The notes under the pieces are model-generated. The model was not told where the DNA came from. It searched no databases and saw only the letters and a program-made list of their open reading frames with translations. Source: Verrucomicrobiales bacterium (GTDB taxonomy: Bacteria > Verrucomicrobiota > Verrucomicrobiia > Limisphaerales > UBA9464). From it: 8,124 nt of DNA. The number at the start of each line of letters is the position of its first letter. The stretch's first letter is position 1. The stretch is from positions 1 through 8,124 of the forward strand of contig DLVS01000433.1 in the NCBI GenBank assembly GCA_003445095.1, read 5' to 3'. Of this stretch, positions 1-6,732 are shown piece after piece. The position numbers were made by a program, and so were the translations under genes.

Positions 1-587
1 AGCGGGTCACTCATCACCACAAACGCCGGCAGGTTGCGACTCTCGCTCCCCAATCCGTAGGTTGCCCACGAGCCGACGCACGGGAAGCCCATTCGGGTGG
101 AGCCGGTGTTGATCATGAAGAGAGCCGGACTGTGATTGTTCGACTCCGTATGGCAGGAGTGGATGAACGCCATCTTGTCTACGTGCCGCGACAAATGCGG
201 GAACAGGTCGCTGACCCAAGTTCCGCTCTGTCCGTATTGAGCCCAGCCGAACGGAGACTTCATGAGCGGTCCCACCGCTTCCGTGAAAAAGCCTGTCTTC
301 TTATCAAAGCCCTCCAGTTCCTTGCCGTCGTTTCGAGCGAGCTCGGGTTTATAATCCCAAGTATCCACCTGGCTCGGACCGCCATTCATGAAGAGCCAAA
401 TCACGGACTTCGCCCGAGCCGGGAAATGGGAGAGACGCGGCGCCAGAGGATCGGCCGCCGCGGCCTGACACGATGGCAACAGCAAGCCATTCTCTTGGAG
501 CAGGCCCGTTAACGCCAGAAGCCCGGCGCCACCGCCCGCGCGACGCAGCATCTCTCGCCGATTGAGCAACGGAAGATTACTCCACAT
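1..587 (-). CDS. DUF1501 family exported protein, N-terminal part (cut by the left window edge)
   Basis: The reading frame is open from an ATG at 587-585 to the left edge, giving 195 codons; the C-terminal part is missing. The N-terminus has a twin-arginine signal: N-R-R-E-M-L-R at residues 9-15, then a glycine/leucine hydrophobic stretch to about residue 38 and an Ala-rich probable cleavage region near 41-45. The family hallmark M-N-G-G-P-S-Q-V-D-T-W-D is at 67-78, followed by H-S-C-H-T-E-S-N-N-H-S-P at 142-153 and G-F-P-C-V-G-S-W at 167-174. DUF1501 proteins (PF07394) belong to the alkaline phosphatase/sulfatase-like superfamily and are exported folded; their substrate is not established. 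The ATG overlaps the end of the upstream cytochrome gene by 11 bases, so coupled translation is likely. I see no Shine-Dalgarno sequence. A later in-frame ATG at 551-549 would lose the Tat arginines, so I prefer the first. Family assignment is firm; function is not. Confidence 0.93.
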   Translation of the reverse strand, partial: MWSNLPLLNRREMLRRAGGGAGLLALTGLLQENGLLLPSCQAAAADPLAPRLSHFPARAKSVIWLFMNGGPSQVDTWDYKPELARNDGKELEGFDKKTGFFTEAVGPLMKSPFGWAQYGQSGTWVSDLFPHLSRHVDKMAFIHSCHTESNNHSPALFMINTGSTRMGFPCVGSWATYGLGSESRNLPAFVVMSDP

Positions 588-3500
588 AAACGAATTCATT
601 AAGGCTTAGCACGACTTGAGCAAAGTCGGTCAACGCTAGTTCCCGGGCGTCCGGTAGCTTTTCAGACACGTAACGTTCCAGTTGCTGTTGGATGAAAGTC
701 TCGGCGTCGACTCGCTCGGCTTCCGAGGGCCGACGATTCAAGGCGAGGGAGTATGCGCGGGAGACGCTCTCCGTTAGGGGTTGAGTGGAATCTGGAGTGA
801 ATCGTCTCGCGAAGGCGGCGGCCCATTCGCGGACCTGCGGGCTGTTCATCAACCACAGCGCCTGCGGGGCGACCGTCGTCGTTGGCCGGGTGCCTTGGCT
901 CACCAGAGGTTCCGGCGCGTCGAACGCCTGCATCGCCGGAATCAGTTGGCTACGCTTCACCGTGAAGTAAATGCTGCGACGCCGACTCGCCGGGTCCAGT
1001 GTGCCCGGACCGAATAGCGCTGAGTCGAGTACGCCCGAAACAGACAGCAGCGAATCACGCACGACTTCGGCTTCAAGGCGCCGAGGCACACAACGCCCGA
1101 CGAGTTGATTGGCGGGATCCGCTTTCACTTTGGCCGCCTCGGTGCCGGAGTCCTGTTGATACACGGCACTGGTCATGAGGAGCTGGTGAATCGGTTTTAG
1201 GCGCCAGCAGTTGCGAATGAGTTCGCCCGACAGCCAGTCGAGCAATTCCGGATGTGTCGGTCGGACACCTTGGACGCCGAAGTCATTCGGGGTCGCCACG
1301 AGGCCTTGTCCAAAATGGTGCTGCCACAGCCGGTTCACGATGACCCGTGCCAGCAGGTGACCCGCGCCGTGATCAGGATCAGTCATCCAGTTGGCGAGCG
1401 CCCGGCGGCGTCCCGAGAATTTTGCCCCGTCGGGCGGCTGCCATCGCCAACGTGTTTCCGGTATGGAGTCCCTCAGTAACACTTGGAGGAATCCGGGGGT
1501 GGCCACTCCTCGTTTCAGGTCGGTGCTGCCACGTTGGAGGAAATATGTTTCGTTAAAGAAATCTGCGCCTTGCGTGTTCATGCGCAGCGCTGGATAACCT
1601 TCGGCGCAAACGAGCACTTTGGTGAGCTTGGGTTGCGGAGCCTCTCGGGAGTGGGCCTCGACGCGGGCGTGAAGTGCCTGCCACCCCGGTTCAGAAGCCT
1701 TCCACCAGTTCAAAAGCGCCAGGCGATCCTGCGCGGATAACGCCGGTGCCGCCGGCGGTTCGGTCTGAAGTTTCTGAAGCATGGTCGCGAGACCTGAGGG
1801 AACCGCATTCCCGTCAAAGCTTGGTTTCTCCACGGTGCTCACGGCCAAGCGTGGTCGTCCGATGTTGTGTCGCGTGTTCAACTCGAACTCGAGCCGGACC
1901 GTCAATCGCACGCCGCCTTCGATACTCACGGGCTTGTCGAACTCGAAAATGGCGGCGTGATTCGTGCCGAACTTCGGATCGACCGCCCAGCCTGTCTTGG
2001 GATTTTCATCCAGGGCCGAGGCGATGGACAGCGAATTGGTGTTCTGCTCGAAGGTCGCGCGGGCGCCGACCAAGCGGATTTCATTCGTCTCGCCCCCAAC
2101 CAACGGAGAGGCAAACACGCGGAGGCGGCTCAACCCAATATTGCCATTATCCGCCCGTCCGGGCCCGCCCTTCACCAAGCTTGGATGCGACATCGCCTCA
2201 AGCCTCAACGCACGAAGTCCCGGCGTGCGAACCTCGGCCGTGAATATGTATGCATCCGAGTCTCCGTTTTTCCCCTCGGCAAGATAAGAACCATCGTCGA
2301 GCGGACGAAAGGTGGCACCCGCTTGGGAATTCAATTCGATGGGTGCCAGCAACTCCCACGTCGGCGTCGGCAACGGCGCGCCGGCAGCGATCCAGGTGTT
2401 GAACTTCGCCGGAAGCTCCCCTTGTTCGTAAGCGATCTGCTCGGCGACCAGGGGCGCGTGTTCGCGATCGAACGCTTCGCGCGCCCGGCGGTTTTCTTCC
2501 GGTTGGAGGTCGAGTTCGATGTCGCTGCGCACCGTCGTCGTGAAGGTGGACAAGAGGCGGTAATAGTCGCGCGTAGGAATGGGATCGAACTTGTGGTCGT
2601 GACATCGAGCGCACCCGATCGTGAGTCCCAGAAAGGCCGTGCCCGTCGTGGCGAGCATATCATCCATCGCGTCGTACCGGGTGCGCTCCACTTCGTTCGC
2701 CGTGATTTGCGTCGGGAACACGCCCGCGCCTAAAAATCCTGTGGCCATCAACGCCAGGGGCAACTCCGGTTCAAATTCGTCACCGGCAATCTGCCAGCGC
2801 ACGAACTGGTCGTAAGGCAGATCAGCGTTCAACGCTCGGATGACGAAGTCGCGGTAATGGTAGGCGTTGGGCCGATCCGTGTCGTGCTCGAAGCCCGAGC
2901 TTTCCGCGAACCGCGCGATGTCCAGCCAGTGTCGCGCCCAGCGTTCTCCGTAGTGAGGGCTCTCGAGCAATCGGGCGATCAACCTAGGCCACGCCTCGGG
3001 AGAATTGTCGCGCACGAAGGCATCGACTTCCTCCGGCGTGGGAGGCAGACCAAGCAGGTCCAACGAGGCGCGGCGAATCAGGGTTCGACGGTCCGCCGCT
3101 GGATTGAGCGTAAGTCCTTTGTTTTCCAGCCGCGCGAGAATAAAGGCGTCCACGGGTGTCTGTGCCGACTCGGCCGCCTTAACCTTGGGCGGTCCGCTTC
3201 GCTGGAGCGGCTGGAATGACCACCAGTTGCGGTCCCGTTCGGAAATCCCGGCGCGCAGACTCTTCGCACCTTCCTTGCCGTCCACCAGCGGTTGATCGTA
3301 CGGCGCGCCGTCATCGATCCACGCCGCAATCTGCGCAACGGCATCGTCTGGGAGCTTGTCGCCCTTCGACGGCATGTGGGGTTCACTGTTGTGGGTGATG
3401 AGCTGGTAGAGCCGGCTGGATTGTGCGTCATACAGCGTGACGACAGCACCTTGCTCGCCTCCTCGGATTAACCCTTCTCGCGTCGTCAGATCGAAGTCAC

Positions 3501-3705
3501 CCTTGGTTTTCTCACCCCCGTGACACTTCACGCAGTGAACCAGCAGCAACGGGCGGACCCGCTGCTTAAATTGCTGTAATCCACGAGCCAATCGCTCCGC
3601 ATGATCGGATGGAACAGACGGGCGATCGGTGGCAGCGCCGGCGGCCAAACACGATGCAAGCCAGAGCGACCAGAAGATTCTAAGGCGTGTTACGATTCGC
3701 ACCAT
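577..3705 (-). CDS. PSCyt1-PSCyt2-PSD1 protein: planctomycete-type cytochrome c with DUF1549 and DUF1553 domains
   Basis: This is a complete 1042-residue gene with the usual domain order of its family (numbering from the ATG at 3705). A basic, hydrophobic signal peptide covers about 1-23; it contains L-A-S-C (16-19), a possible lipobox. The PSCyt1 cytochrome-like domain has C-V-K-C-H at 58-62 and M-P-S-K-G at 111-115, whose Met could be the distal haem ligand. PSCyt2/DUF1549 runs about 161-393 and ends with a second motif, C-A-R-C-H, at 365-369. Residues about 400-640 form a probable beta-sandwich insert, with G-G-P-G-R-A-D-N-G-N near 513-522 and R-H-N-I-G-R near 612-617. PSD1/DUF1553 (about 764-1018) shows N-R-L-W-Q-H-H-F-G at 791-799, R-P-T-H-P-E-L-L-D-W-L at 815-825 and an L-M-N-S-P motif near 952. 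A TTG two codons upstream (3711) is also possible, but ATG is preferred; neither has a clear ribosome site. The family is thought to be an exported haem or redox partner of DUF1501 proteins, whose gene follows directly; the reaction is unknown. Confidence 0.93.
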   Translation of the reverse strand: MVRIVTRLRIFWSLWLASCLAAGAATDRPSVPSDHAERLARGLQQFKQRVRPLLLVHCVKCHGGEKTKGDFDLTTREGLIRGGEQGAVVTLYDAQSSRLYQLITHNSEPHMPSKGDKLPDDAVAQIAAWIDDGAPYDQPLVDGKEGAKSLRAGISERDRNWWSFQPLQRSGPPKVKAAESAQTPVDAFILARLENKGLTLNPAADRRTLIRRASLDLLGLPPTPEEVDAFVRDNSPEAWPRLIARLLESPHYGERWARHWLDIARFAESSGFEHDTDRPNAYHYRDFVIRALNADLPYDQFVRWQIAGDEFEPELPLALMATGFLGAGVFPTQITANEVERTRYDAMDDMLATTGTAFLGLTIGCARCHDHKFDPIPTRDYYRLLSTFTTTVRSDIELDLQPEENRRAREAFDREHAPLVAEQIAYEQGELPAKFNTWIAAGAPLPTPTWELLAPIELNSQAGATFRPLDDGSYLAEGKNGDSDAYIFTAEVRTPGLRALRLEAMSHPSLVKGGPGRADNGNIGLSRLRVFASPLVGGETNEIRLVGARATFEQNTNSLSIASALDENPKTGWAVDPKFGTNHAAIFEFDKPVSIEGGVRLTVRLEFELNTRHNIGRPRLAVSTVEKPSFDGNAVPSGLATMLQKLQTEPPAAPALSAQDRLALLNWWKASEPGWQALHARVEAHSREAPQPKLTKVLVCAEGYPALRMNTQGADFFNETYFLQRGSTDLKRGVATPGFLQVLLRDSIPETRWRWQPPDGAKFSGRRRALANWMTDPDHGAGHLLARVIVNRLWQHHFGQGLVATPNDFGVQGVRPTHPELLDWLSGELIRNCWRLKPIHQLLMTSAVYQQDSGTEAAKVKADPANQLVGRCVPRRLEAEVVRDSLLSVSGVLDSALFGPGTLDPASRRRSIYFTVKRSQLIPAMQAFDAPEPLVSQGTRPTTTVAPQALWLMNSPQVREWAAAFARRFTPDSTQPLTESVSRAYSLALNRRPSEAERVDAETFIQQQLERYVSEKLPDARELALTDFAQVVLSLNEFVYVE

Positions 3706-3783
3706 GGGCAACTCGGAGGACTCTGCCTAACTGCAGCATAAACCTCAATCGTACGGAACAGTGAAGTCCCTTCAGACTACCGT

Positions 3784-4908
3784 CTAAGGCGACGAATTCC
3801 CTTTCCGTCGACCAATTAACTTTCGCCTCGGCTTCGTAACTTGGTCGAGCGCCCGGGCAATTTGTAAAAGAGCCAATGCACGTTCCTCAGAATCGTCCTG
3901 CCATTGTACGTAGTTGAAGCGCTTTAGAAGCTCCTTAACCCAGCGCTTCCTGTTCACTTCATCAAAATTGATCACGACCGGAATAATGGGTTTTGAGAAA
4001 TCGAGCGCCCACGAAACTTCCCGCCGAACCCAGTGGCTAGCGACTGACGCCGAGGTCAGCAGAACCAAGAACAACTCGCATGCCTCGATTTGCTGGGGAA
4101 GATAGTGATTGAGCGCAGCGCCAGCATGGCCATCCCGACGATCGTGAAAGGGGGAAGCAAAACGGTCGCGCAACAAGAACAACAAGTGGTGGAGCTCCGC
4201 GTGATCCTCCGTGGCGTAGCTAAGGAAAACTCGCGGTGGTCGCGAGGGTTCACGCCCCGTGGTGTAATATTGACGTAGCCAACTCGGTAAAGCGCATGCT
4301 CGGAGCAGCGAGTCAGGCAGACGCTCGCAGAACTCAAGAGTCTGAAAGTCGATGCTGCTTCCTGAGCCCAAATTATGTTGAAGTCCTGAAGTGGCTTTTT
4401 GCAAATTTCTAGCCAGGTGAAGAGTATCGAGCTCGATAAATGCAGCACGGCTTAAGTCTGATCCTTCGAAATCCGCTAAGGTCAGTACCGATTGCCGGGA
4501 CCAGATCGACTCGCTGAGGTGCGAGTTGCGGAGATTGGCCTCCCCAAAGTCGCATGACTGCACGTGAGCACCTTCCAAGATTGCTCCCTCAAATTGTGTG
4601 CCAGTAGCCTGACAATGCAGGAGGTTTGATGCGGTGAAGTTCGCATGACAAAAATTGCCATAGGAAAAATCGACCGCGATCAATTGGCAGCGCGAAAAAT
4701 CCCATCCTTCGCAATTCCGACTTCGCAATGAGAAGTCTTGAATCACCATCCAATCTAGCTCCTTGCTTCTAAGAACGTTCCATTCTTCCTTGCGGTTCTC
4801 CATCAGCAGTTCCCTCGCCTTTTTTCCAAGACTATCGTCTTCGCCTGCTTTGAATTCGACAGAAGTCATCTTGCGGAATCGCCCGGGTCTAGTCGATGTC
4901 GCCTCCAT
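3784..4908 (-). CDS. Pentapeptide-repeat protein with C-terminal TIR domain (putative NADase or signalling effector)
   Basis: This is a complete 374-residue protein with no signal peptide or membrane segment, so it is probably cytosolic. Residues 1-60 are a charged leader. About 14 uninterrupted pentapeptide repeats follow at 68-137: every fifth residue is mostly Phe or Leu (71, 76, 81, 86, 91, 96, 106 and on) and the residue two before it is small (Ala, Cys, Ser, Thr, Gly). After a one-residue slip, about three more repeats occupy 145-160. This predicts a right-handed beta-helix of about four turns. A linker (185-220, S-I-D-F-Q-T-L then L-P-D-S-L-L-R-A-C) leads to a TIR domain at about 225-340. 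TIR box 1 is V-F-L-S-Y (227-231), and W-V-R-R-E at 293-297 fits the WxxxE motif whose Glu is catalytic in NAD-cleaving TIR enzymes. The tail is very basic. NAD cleavage is inferred; a scaffolding TIR is the alternative. The DNA is more AT-rich than the flanks, which suggests transfer. It starts 224 bases after the hydrolase and ends 78 before the cytochrome gene. The start at 4908 is supported by an AGGA. Confidence 0.9.
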   Translation of the reverse strand: MEATSTRPGRFRKMTSVEFKAGEDDSLGKKARELLMENRKEEWNVLRSKELDWMVIQDFSLRSRNCEGWDFSRCQLIAVDFSYGNFCHANFTASNLLHCQATGTQFEGAILEGAHVQSCDFGEANLRNSHLSESIWSRQSVLTLADFEGSDLSRAAFIELDTLHLARNLQKATSGLQHNLGSGSSIDFQTLEFCERLPDSLLRACALPSWLRQYYTTGREPSRPPRVFLSYATEDHAELHHLLFLLRDRFASPFHDRRDGHAGAALNHYLPQQIEACELFLVLLTSASVASHWVRREVSWALDFSKPIIPVVINFDEVNRKRWVKELLKRFNYVQWQDDSEERALALLQIARALDQVTKPRRKLIGRRKGNSSP

Positions 4909-4915
4909 GACAGCA

Positions 4916-4919
4916 TCCT
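4916..4919 (-). promoter_or_regulatory. Shine-Dalgarno-like AGGA for the TIR gene
   Basis: Read on the minus strand, AGGA lies 7 bases before the ATG at 4908. This supports that start over the internal ATG at codon 14. The other complete genes and the DUF1501 start in this window lack a comparable purine-rich site, so this gene's leader differs from its neighbours. A four-base match is weak evidence on its own. Confidence 0.4.
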
Positions 4920-5132
4920 ACGCGTTTCCGTCAGCGTATGAAAGGGGACCATCATTCGTACGCCCGAATCACGGCGTCGAGGCCAAGATATACTGGCGAG
5001 ACGAGTCCGGTCAGGCGGTGGCAAAAGCAAAAGGGTCACCCATTCGACTCCCCCACTCGGCAGCAGCTCCCGTTTTCCGCTCCTATGCAGGCGAGGCCGC
5101 CCGCGCTCCTTCGGTTTGCCGTCTACCCCAGG

Positions 5133-6542
5133 TCAATCCTGATCCACAAAGAACTGTTCGATCAGGCCGCTGGGTTGCCGGTACATCAACACCCGCAATG
5201 CGCCACTGGGGAAAGTAAGTTTGGTAACCGTGACTTCCAGTCCACCGCGCTCGCGGCGGGTAATGACCTCGGTGTTGGTAGGAGTTCCGAACTTTTTCAG
5301 GCGCTCGGCCGCGCCCGCGACTTTTTCGTCGGTCAGGTAGAGGTTGAATTCCTCGGCGAGTTCCGTGCGGTTCACCTTCCCGTCCTGCAGGCGAGCAAAG
5401 ACGGCTTTGACGGTTTCGACCGCTGCAGGTCCGTTTACCGAAGGAACGTTCGCTGACTCTTGCAGCAACAGCGGCAGCAGTTGCGCCGGCAAAGAACCCA
5501 GGCCTCCGTCGAGATTGCAGGTCAGGATTACCGCCGAGCGCGTGGACGGTATCATCGCATTCGAGGCGGTGAAGCCGGCCACCGCGCCGTTGTGGGCGAC
5601 GACCTGCCGACCCTGTTGCGTCCGTACGGAGACTCCGCAGCCGTACTCGGTGTTTTTGCTGCCGGGCAACATCCGCGGGGTTGTCATCAAGGCGTACGAT
5701 TCCGGCTTCAACACCTGGCCTTCGATCAACGCGAGATCCCAATTGGCGAGGTCGGATGGTGTCGAGTAGATGCCGCCCGCCGCCGCCAGCCAGCCCTTGC
5801 CTTCCGGTGCGATGGGAGTTGGCGGACTCAGGGCAAACGTGGTGTAACCCTGCGCGGAATTTGGTTCGGGTTGATTGGTTTCGTAAACCGTGTTCGTCAT
5901 CCCGAGCGGTTGAAAGATTCGCCTTTGAATAAAGGCGCCGAACGGTTCACCGCTGACTTTCTCCACCACGCGGCCGAGCAGAATATAGCCGGTGTTACTG
6001 TAGGACCACTTCGTGCCGGGCTCGAAGTCGAGCTTTCCTCCGGCGTATTGTCGTAGGAGTTCGTCGGGTGCAATGGGCTGTTGCATCCGCCGATCCACGA
6101 AATCCAGTGGATAGTAATCCGGGTAGCCCGACGTGTGATTCATCAGGTCGAGGAGCGTAATGTCGCCCGCGCGGGACAGGTTGGGATAATACTTCGCGAC
6201 TTTGTCATTCACCGACAGTTTGCCGTCTTCGGCCAGCAGCAAGATGCACGCGCAGGCGAACTGCTTCGTCACCGATCCGATGGCAAACCTTGTGTCCGCG
6301 TCCACAGGTCGCGCATCAGAGAGCGAACGCTGGCCATAGCCTTTCGCCAGCACAACCTGCCCATCCTTCACTATGGCGACCGACAAACCAACGCGGCTGG
6401 CCTCCTTCACTTGTGCCGCGAGGTAAGCATCGATGGCTGATACGTCGAATGTAGTGGGAAGCTTGCCGGCGTCGCCGGCCGTCAGCAGAGAAGGGAAGAG
6501 GAATGCGACGACCAAAAGGATTTTGCACAGGTGAGAGTTCAT
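5133..6542 (-). CDS. Secreted serine hydrolase, class C beta-lactamase / penicillin-binding fold (Beta-lactamase family)
   Basis: This is a complete 469-residue gene. A Sec signal peptide covers residues 1 to about 22 (Lys7, hydrophobic core 8-20, cleavage near T-A-G). The serine beta-lactamase-like domain (PF00144) runs about 34-360. It shows all three active-site motifs: S-V-T-K at 90-93 (nucleophile Ser90, Lys93), Y-S-N at 181-183, and H-N-G at 317-319 in the place of the KTG motif. The sequence L-M-N-H-T-S-G-Y at 133-140 is also typical. A C-terminal extension of about 100 residues (365-469), with a predicted alpha-then-beta pattern, is common in serine hydrolases of this type from soil bacteria. 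Family members act as esterases, D-aminopeptidases, transpeptidase-like enzymes or weak beta-lactamases; HxG rather than KTG argues against a dedicated antibiotic-resistance enzyme. It probably works in the periplasm. It lies 190 bases after the upstream DUF1553 gene and 224 before the TIR gene, so a shared operon is possible but not shown. No clear ribosome site precedes the ATG. Confidence 0.92.
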   Translation of the reverse strand: MNSHLCKILLVVAFLFPSLLTAGDAGKLPTTFDVSAIDAYLAAQVKEASRVGLSVAIVKDGQVVLAKGYGQRSLSDARPVDADTRFAIGSVTKQFACACILLLAEDGKLSVNDKVAKYYPNLSRAGDITLLDLMNHTSGYPDYYPLDFVDRRMQQPIAPDELLRQYAGGKLDFEPGTKWSYSNTGYILLGRVVEKVSGEPFGAFIQRRIFQPLGMTNTVYETNQPEPNSAQGYTTFALSPPTPIAPEGKGWLAAAGGIYSTPSDLANWDLALIEGQVLKPESYALMTTPRMLPGSKNTEYGCGVSVRTQQGRQVVAHNGAVAGFTASNAMIPSTRSAVILTCNLDGGLGSLPAQLLPLLLQESANVPSVNGPAAVETVKAVFARLQDGKVNRTELAEEFNLYLTDEKVAGAAERLKKFGTPTNTEVITRRERGGLEVTVTKLTFPSGALRVLMYRQPSGLIEQFFVDQD

Positions 6543-6732
6543 GAGGTGAGGGCAACAAACTGAACGGCAAGTCTTGTGGGCGTATCAGCGAGCGCCGCCT
6601 GGTTCGGCCTGGCATAGAATTCATCAAGGAAGTTTACCGATCGAATGAATCTCCCTCGGCGGTTCGAGCGGCGACTTCTCCCAGTGTCTGAGGCCTCATA
6701 GTTTGCATCGTCGCTGACTTAAGAATCTATGC

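Noticed and set aside
1867..2733. Long open frame on the plus strand (288 codons) opposite the cytochrome gene
   Set aside because: It is fully antisense to a well-conserved domain protein, its translation is Arg-rich and matches no family I recognise, and long antisense frames are expected in GC-rich coding DNA.
3762..3774. Small inverted repeat TGAAG-TCC-CTTCA after the TIR gene, considered as a terminator
   Set aside because: The stem is only 5 base pairs with a 3-base loop and no T-tract follows on the minus strand, so there is no support for intrinsic termination.
4954..4969. Inverted repeat ATTCG-N6-CGAAT upstream of the TIR gene, considered as an operator
   Set aside because: The arms are only 5 bases each and the element is not repeated elsewhere in the gap. 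Chance is a sufficient explanation.
4987..4992. TATATC (minus strand) upstream of the TIR gene, considered as a -10 box
   Set aside because: There is no acceptable -35 hexamer at 16-18 bases, and such hexamers occur by chance in the AT-richer gap.
4938..5456. Plus-strand open frame spanning the gap between the TIR and hydrolase genes
   Set aside because: More than half is antisense to the 3' end of the hydrolase, and the translation is low in recognisable structure and has no family motif. The gap itself (4909-5132) shows no gene I can support.
5083..5742. Minus-strand frame of 219 codons overlapping the hydrolase in another frame
   Set aside because: The hydrolase frame carries all the active-site motifs before it and a coherent C-terminal domain through this stretch, so a frameshift or second gene is not needed.
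3784..6542. Idea that the serine hydrolase and TIR gene form a two-gene defence system
   Set aside because: The hydrolase has a Sec signal and a full secreted beta-lactamase-like fold, while the TIR protein looks cytosolic. The 224-base gap and differing base composition also argue against a joint system.
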